A stretch of DNA of 64,000 nt from NCBI GenBank assembly GCA_024509875.1, contig JAMPIV010012217.1:1-64000 (forward strand). Reading direction: 5' to 3'. Each line of letters starts with the position of its first letter. Position 1 is the first letter of the stretch. The notes beneath the pieces are model-generated. The model ran no database searches, was not told the DNA's origin, and was given only the letters and a program-made list of their open reading frames with translations. Made by a program: the position numbers and the translations under genes. Shown here piece after piece: positions 59,300-64,000 of the stretch. This stretch comes from Oreohelix idahoensis. Its lineage: Eukaryota > Mollusca > Gastropoda > Stylommatophora > Oreohelicidae.

Positions 59300-59697
59300 T
59301 CGTAGGAAATAAAGAAGTAGAACACTAGACAGGAGTAGTACTGACTCCTAGTAGGAGTGCACTGACATTTGAGATTAAACTGTAAATTTTAATCTAATTT
59401 TATTTCAAATTATTAGCTAACCTAAACGAAAATGCAAATTGGGTCCGAAACTCATGATCGGGTCCATTTTCCTGCACTACGGATACGAAAATGGCGGCCA
59501 AATTTTAGTTGTCGTAACTCTTATGTTAAAGGGGCACTAGATTTACGCGTTGTGGTCGTTCGTTTAATAAAAACAACACTCAGTCACCGTCACACAAATT
59601 CAAACTTTATCTCAGAGTGAGTCGTAGGAAATAAAGAAGTAGAACACTAGACACGACTAGTACTGACTCCTTGTATGAGTGCGCTGACATTTGAGAT
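59300..59697. repeat. 76-bp direct repeat pair (59300-59375, 59622-59697)
   Basis: Both copies run from TCGTAGGAAATAAAGAAGTA to GACATTTGAGAT with few differences, 322 bases apart. The spacer holds an AAAATGGCGGCC motif. They could be ends of a small insertion or a local duplication. Confidence 0.85.
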
Positions 59698-60822
59698 AAA
59701 TATTCTTATTTTTGTCTTGGCCTTTTTCTCTCTTGACATTCGTATATTTCTCAATGCAATGAAAGCTCCTCGTGCCTTTTGAGGATAAGGGGTAGTCTGA
59801 TGGGGTACTCGTGTAGATGGTGGTAAATAATTGGTGGATTTGGTGTAATCTCAGACACCCCTGGGCTTTCTCACCACTTTTCACCTTGTTACACAACAGG
59901 ACACTTATGAGAGACTTTAATTTTTTTCTTTCATGTTTGTTTGTTTGTATTTATTTGTTTTTTTTTAATTTGTATTGTTTGTTTGTTTCTTGAAAAAGCG
60001 GATGTCACACACATACATTCATATAATTTTGGTTTTGATTTACTCTATTTTGGACTGAGTGGAGGGGGAAGAAGATGCTGTACAGTATTTAGATATCGGA
60101 GATCATATTTTTTTTGTCTTGAATTTATTAATGTTAGTGTTAATCAGAATCCACGTCATTGCACTCCGGGCAAGCCCATAGGTGCTCAGACTCCCTCAGC
60201 AAATGTCGAAAGGTATGAATGCTAATTGTTCCTGTTGCGCACTGGTTGTACGAGTATATACGCCGGATTCGTCCTCTTGAATTTATTACACTTTATATCC
60301 TAATTATGACCCATCAAGGATTGAAGGGGATACTTTGTTTAAAAAAAAAGGCCTTTTGAGGCGTTATTTTAATATGAAAAACAAAAACTCCGTCAGATGG
60401 ATATGTTTTAGCGTAACTGACGTCCTAGAGCAGAGGCAGGCAACTCAGGTAATGCTGGTATCTACTTTAGACACAATTAGTTCTCTAAATATCTACCTTG
60501 ATAACTATCATGTCTGTATTAATGTTTTAGAATAAGCGCAGCATATGTGTAACCGCTGCCTCTGTCGGATAACCTGCTTCATACTATCACATCAATAGAG
60601 CTGTGGATAATTCAAAGTAAAGACTATTTTATCGAATGTTAACGTCACACGCTTCTATCTTATGCAGTTCACGGCTAAAGTGAATTGTGCATAAGCTAGC
60701 TCGTGGATTTTCACTGGTAACAAGGATGGGGTACCTTTAATCCTGGGGATGCTGGACTTTTAAATGAAGACAAGAGAGAGCTAGTCCGAAATTTTACAAG
60801 CTTAAAAACACATATAGATCTA
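59698..60822. other. no feature recognised
   Basis: T-rich runs at 59930-59970; no coding motif. Confidence 0.4.
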
Positions 60823-61132
60823 CATGCACACCATCATAGCTGGCAGACGCTGGAGTTGGGTTTGCCACGTCCTCAGAAGGGACCCTGATGCGATTACAAG
60901 AACAACTATGCTATGGATCCCCGAAGGAAAGCAAAAGAGAGGCCGATCAAAAACAACTTTGCGAAGAACTGTGAAGGCTGAGATGCACAGAATGAACCAG
61001 AGTTGGGGCCCTGTACGAAGGATGGCCGCCGACCGAACAAAGTGGAAGCAATTTGTTGCTACCCCACAAGACGCCACCAGGCGTGATGGCCACTGACTTC
61101 TTTGACAGTCTGCGACTAAGGATCAGAGAAGA
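60823..61132 (+). pseudogene. LINE C-terminal tail and 3' end
   Basis: HTIIAGRRWSWVCHVLRRDP, then PEGKQKRGRSKTTLRRTVKA and AADRTKWKQFVATPQDATRR, the C-terminal tail common in RTE-like LINEs, intact to its stop. Truncated on the 5' side. Its 3' sequence is repeated at 58462 and 23791 (inverted). Confidence 0.75.
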
Positions 61133-61647
61133 AGTCACATATAGATCTACCAAAAACCCTCGGTGGTCTTCGGGTAGATCGGGATCGACCTGTTCCCGAC
61201 TCCTGTCCTAGAGTACACCTTTCATACAATGTATCAAACTTCTTATCAGTACACAAGAAAACATATACAGGTATTCCTTAATGACAAAAGTAGTCGGAAC
61301 AATAGATTGCGGGGCCAACCTGTACCATAAAAATCGTGGTCTAAACTGCAAAATACAGACTGAAAACAGAATGGATTCATCAAAGTATGAGAGGCGGCTG
61401 TTTCCAGACCGAATACTTCCGGGATATTGACTCATGCGCAGTGAGGCTGAGCGATGAAAATAACTAAATTGTATGAAACAACTATTTAAGATTGGCAGAT
61501 TAAAACAAAAAGGATCTATCTGGTACGATTTGCAATTCTGCACCACATCATGTAAACTGTTTTGATAAATCGCTCGCTGTTTTGGTGAGAGTTTGGATAT
61601 TCTAGGAAGAAGTACCGCTAACTAACTAGACCATATACGCCAAAAAT
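61133..61647. other. no feature recognised; possible upstream region of the next exon
   Basis: No coding motif. Position and GC rise suggest it could be a 5' region for the candidate exon at 61648. Confidence 0.3.
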
Positions 61648-61735
61648 ATGGCCGCGGCAGCCCCACAGCCAGACAGTGTATCCCATGTCTCCGAAGCTCT
61701 AAGTGGACACGCGACGGATGAGTACGAAGCAGATG
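61648..61735 (+). CDS. candidate first coding exon, unknown gene
   Basis: ATG in good context (AAAATATGGCC) opens a GC- and CpG-richer 88-base frame, MAAAAPQPDSVSHVSEALSG then HATDEYEAD, ending at a strong donor G/GTAGGT in phase 1. Ala/Pro-rich acidic N-termini are typical of housekeeping first exons. The nearest acceptor (TTCTATTTCAG, 61964) gives only E-MHTDLTDGRYIV then stop, so the true next exon may be outside the window. Product not recognised. Confidence 0.35.
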
Positions 61736-61964
61736 GTAGGTTTACTTCGTTTTAAGTTAGCTTTACAAGCAACGCTGCTGTTATAGCTTCAGTAAAGCAG
61801 GAGTTATATGCTCGCAGGACTTAGTGTGTAGCCTAATCGATCCTTATAACTTCAGTCAAGTCTCAGGCCTAGGCCTACTCATTGTCTAGGCCTAACGGAA
61901 TTTTAAACTCCTGTGCTCTGAAAAGAAATTATTGTCCACACAGAAAAAAATTCTTCTATTTCAG

Positions 61965-62005
61965 AAATGCACACTGACTTAACTGATGGGCGCTACATAG
62001 TCTAA
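61965..62005 (+). CDS. possible short terminal exon, weak
   Basis: Follows TTCTATTTCAG and joins the 61735 donor in phase, adding 13 codons before TAA. A 43-residue product is improbable unless this is an alternative end. Recorded because phase and acceptor agree. Confidence 0.15.
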
Positions 62006-62735
62006 AGATAAATGAAACAAGGTTTGAAATGAACGACAGTGGGTCGTTTGTAGTGTACGGCATTAGAAAAATAACTCAGAGACGCAGTAATAAAGGGTAC
62101 AAGTTAGGTTTAGGCATCCTAAACCCTAACAGTGTGGGCGATTTATTAGGATGGCATCTAATAGATGTCCCAATATTCTTCATTTCAACTGAAACAAGAC
62201 CAAACTTCAATCGACAACAAATCATATTAGGCCCCCTATTAAGAACTTACTTACTTACTTACTTAGTCGTTCCCCATCTACCGTGAGAAACCATTATCAA
62301 TTCCTGAAATAACCAAAGCACAAATTATACAATATTCTCCAGGGCTTACTACAATGAGCAGGGCAAGAGTTGAAATGAATATTAGGGGGAGATACGGGCT
62401 ATGTGTCACTGTATTTTGCTATTTCACCACCTTATGCTAAGGATACAGATGCAGAAAGATAATTCTAAATGCATACCTTAACCCTAACCCTGCTTCCAGC
62501 TTTCTGACATAATATCCAAAAAATACTGATGCTGTACAAAATGTCCCCCTCATCTTCATTTAACCAACCATAAGTGGTCGATCAGGCAGGATTACTTCGA
62601 GTGATGTGAGTTCTTGTCTTACTGAAAGCATGTTTTTTCCTTCATTCCAGATTTCATTTTTACAATTAAAAGAAAAAAATCCATATTTTAATTAAGTTAT
62701 GCAGGAACAGGACTATGACACAATAATAATAGCCC
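62006..62735. other. spacer with a LINE tail scrap
   Basis: 62246-62290 (minus) is a (TAAG)n-tailed scrap of the LINE 3' end at 30160-30202. Otherwise nothing recognised. Confidence 0.45.
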
Positions 62736-63465
62736 CTTCAGTCATAACTGACTCTGGGAATGCACTCCTGAGGTCACAACCCTCAGCTGCTTTTTTTTAC
62801 TGGTGGTCGTTTTCAACATTTTCTCCTCTCTTCTGCTTGTTGTGAGAGATTCTTTTTGCCCAGTCTGAGGTGGCGCTGTAGAGAGCCTCGCCACTTAGTG
62901 CGATCGGCAGCTTCATCCTTCCAGGTTGCTGGATTTATCTTCCATGCCCTCATGTCTCTCTTGCACACATCTTTGAACCTCAGCTATGGTCGCCCAACTG
63001 TTCTTTTGCCATCTGCCAGTTGTCCATAGAAGATATCTTTCGGGATGCGACCATCCTTCATGCTGCAGACATGGCCATGCCACTGTAGAATGCAATATCT
63101 AAGCAGTGTATACATGCTTTGTAGGCCAGCTCGTGACAACACCTCAACATTTGTCACTTTGTCCTTCCACAAAATACCAAGGATGTGCTGTAGACACTGT
63201 AGATGGAGGGTATTGAGCCTTCTTTCTTGCTTAGGAAAGGTTGTCCATGTCTCACTGCCATATAGGAGTGTGCTGGTGATGCAGGCGTCATATACCGCAG
63301 CTTTGGTCTTCGTTGGGAGCTTGCAGTTTCCCTTAACATGCGTTGTGAGGCGGGCGAAGGTGGCTGCGGTTTTACCATTGTGGCTGTCAATTTCTGTGTC
63401 CAGAGAGAGTTTGTCATTGATGGTAGACCCCAGGTATGTAAAGTGCTGCACCACTGCCTTCTTCT
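62736..63465 (-). pseudogene. LINE C-terminal fragment
   Basis: On the minus strand: VQHFTYLGSTINDKLSLDTEI, ITSTLLYGSETWTTFPKQERRLN, LQHILGILWKDKVTNVEVLSRAGL, LQWHGHVCSMKDGRIPKDIFYGQL, then after a frame change LRFKDVCKRDMRAW. This is the post-RT tail of a LINE of the type often found in invertebrates. The RT proper is missing. Confidence 0.78.
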
Positions 63466-63494
63466 TCTTCTTCTTGCGATCGCATCTTTGATGA

Positions 63495-64000
63495 TTACAC
63501 CGTCAGACGAGTTCTCATGATGAATTCGACTGTTGTTTGAAGTTCCTCTTTAACTCCATATAGCTTTGAGTTTAGTGTTGAGTCATTCGGCCAGTATATC
63601 TTTCTTAACTGGTCATACAGAGGACAGTCCTGTAGAACATGCTCAGCAGTTTGTTCGTTTAATCCACATGTGCACAGTGGTGAAGCAGACAATCGTAGCT
63701 TGTGCATGTGTTTATTCAGTTTGTTATGCCCTGTCCTGAGTCGAAAAATAGTTATCTGTCCCTGCCGGTCGAGAGTGTGATAGTCGTCTTTGGGTTGGTT
63801 CTGTTCTCTTCTGATAGTCTGGATAGCTCTCTTTTTCTCAAAGTATGTGACTTCATTATCTTCTTGTTCACATTATCCTCCCTTTTTTGCAAGTTTATCT
63901 GCCTTTTCATTTCCGGGTACACCACAATGAGATGGTACCCACTGAAGTATGGTTCTCTTTTTGGCAGCTACCTTGTTTAGTTCATTTCTCAGATGCGGGA
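63495..64000 (-). pseudogene. I-like LINE: RNase H end and C-terminal zinc motif (continues off window)
   Basis: Minus strand: LQWVPSHCGVPGNEKADKLAK (RNase H end), FRLRTGHNKLNKHMHKLRL, then CTCGLNEQTAEHVLQDCP, a C-x-C...H...C motif as in the 45.5 kb LINE but a different subfamily. One stop near 63880. RT should lie beyond the right edge. Confidence 0.78.

Overview
The window is animal nuclear DNA: AT-rich, GT-AG introns, a C2H2 zinc-finger exon, tRNA-derived SINEs, LINEs of at least two clades, LTR retrotransposons and cut-and-paste transposons. The repeat mix suits a non-vertebrate, perhaps a mollusc or other lophotrochozoan; this is a guess and no single-copy marker fixes the species. Most of the sequence is mobile DNA, much of it decayed and nested. 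No prokaryotic features are present.

Layout. 1-6696: Ty3/gypsy-type element, copy A (plus strand), with a SINE in gag and an enlarged 3' LTR. 6697-8521: gag and start of protease of a different LTR element on the minus strand. 10317-18233: copy B of the copy A family, with near-identical LTRs, so a young insertion. 19038-20036: LINE fragment. 20251-26402: candidate host gene with three phase-compatible exons: a PRDM7/9-type zinc knuckle, a short linker and a 12-finger C2H2 array; a ~31-bp minisatellite fills the first intron. 26666-26933: SINE with perfect target duplication. 30926-38343: a third Ty3/gypsy-type element (C, minus strand), invaded by a solo LTR that itself received a Tigger/pogo transposon. 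39.1-43.0 kb: fragments of one LINE family. 45537-49846: near full-length I-like LINE (endonuclease, RT, RNase H; minus strand). 53820-54960: decayed Tc1/mariner-like transposase. 56-64 kb: LINE fragments, microsatellite, a 76-bp duplication and a possible first coding exon at 61648.

Most notable. Element C has a Ty3/gypsy-type reverse transcriptase, but its integrase lies before the RT, the Ty1/copia order known from Gmr1-like elements. Copies A and B show the same order: an integrase zinc-binding relic and a GPY/F-type integrase tail precede the RT. Both have lost the recognisable integrase catalytic core and protease, so they look like a non-autonomous subfamily that still spread recently. 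The second point is the PRDM7/9-like knuckle exon joined in phase to a zinc-finger array with no SET exon recognised between.

Limits: all alignments were done by eye. Family names rest on motifs, and element ends are given as exact only where a terminal repeat or target duplication is visible.
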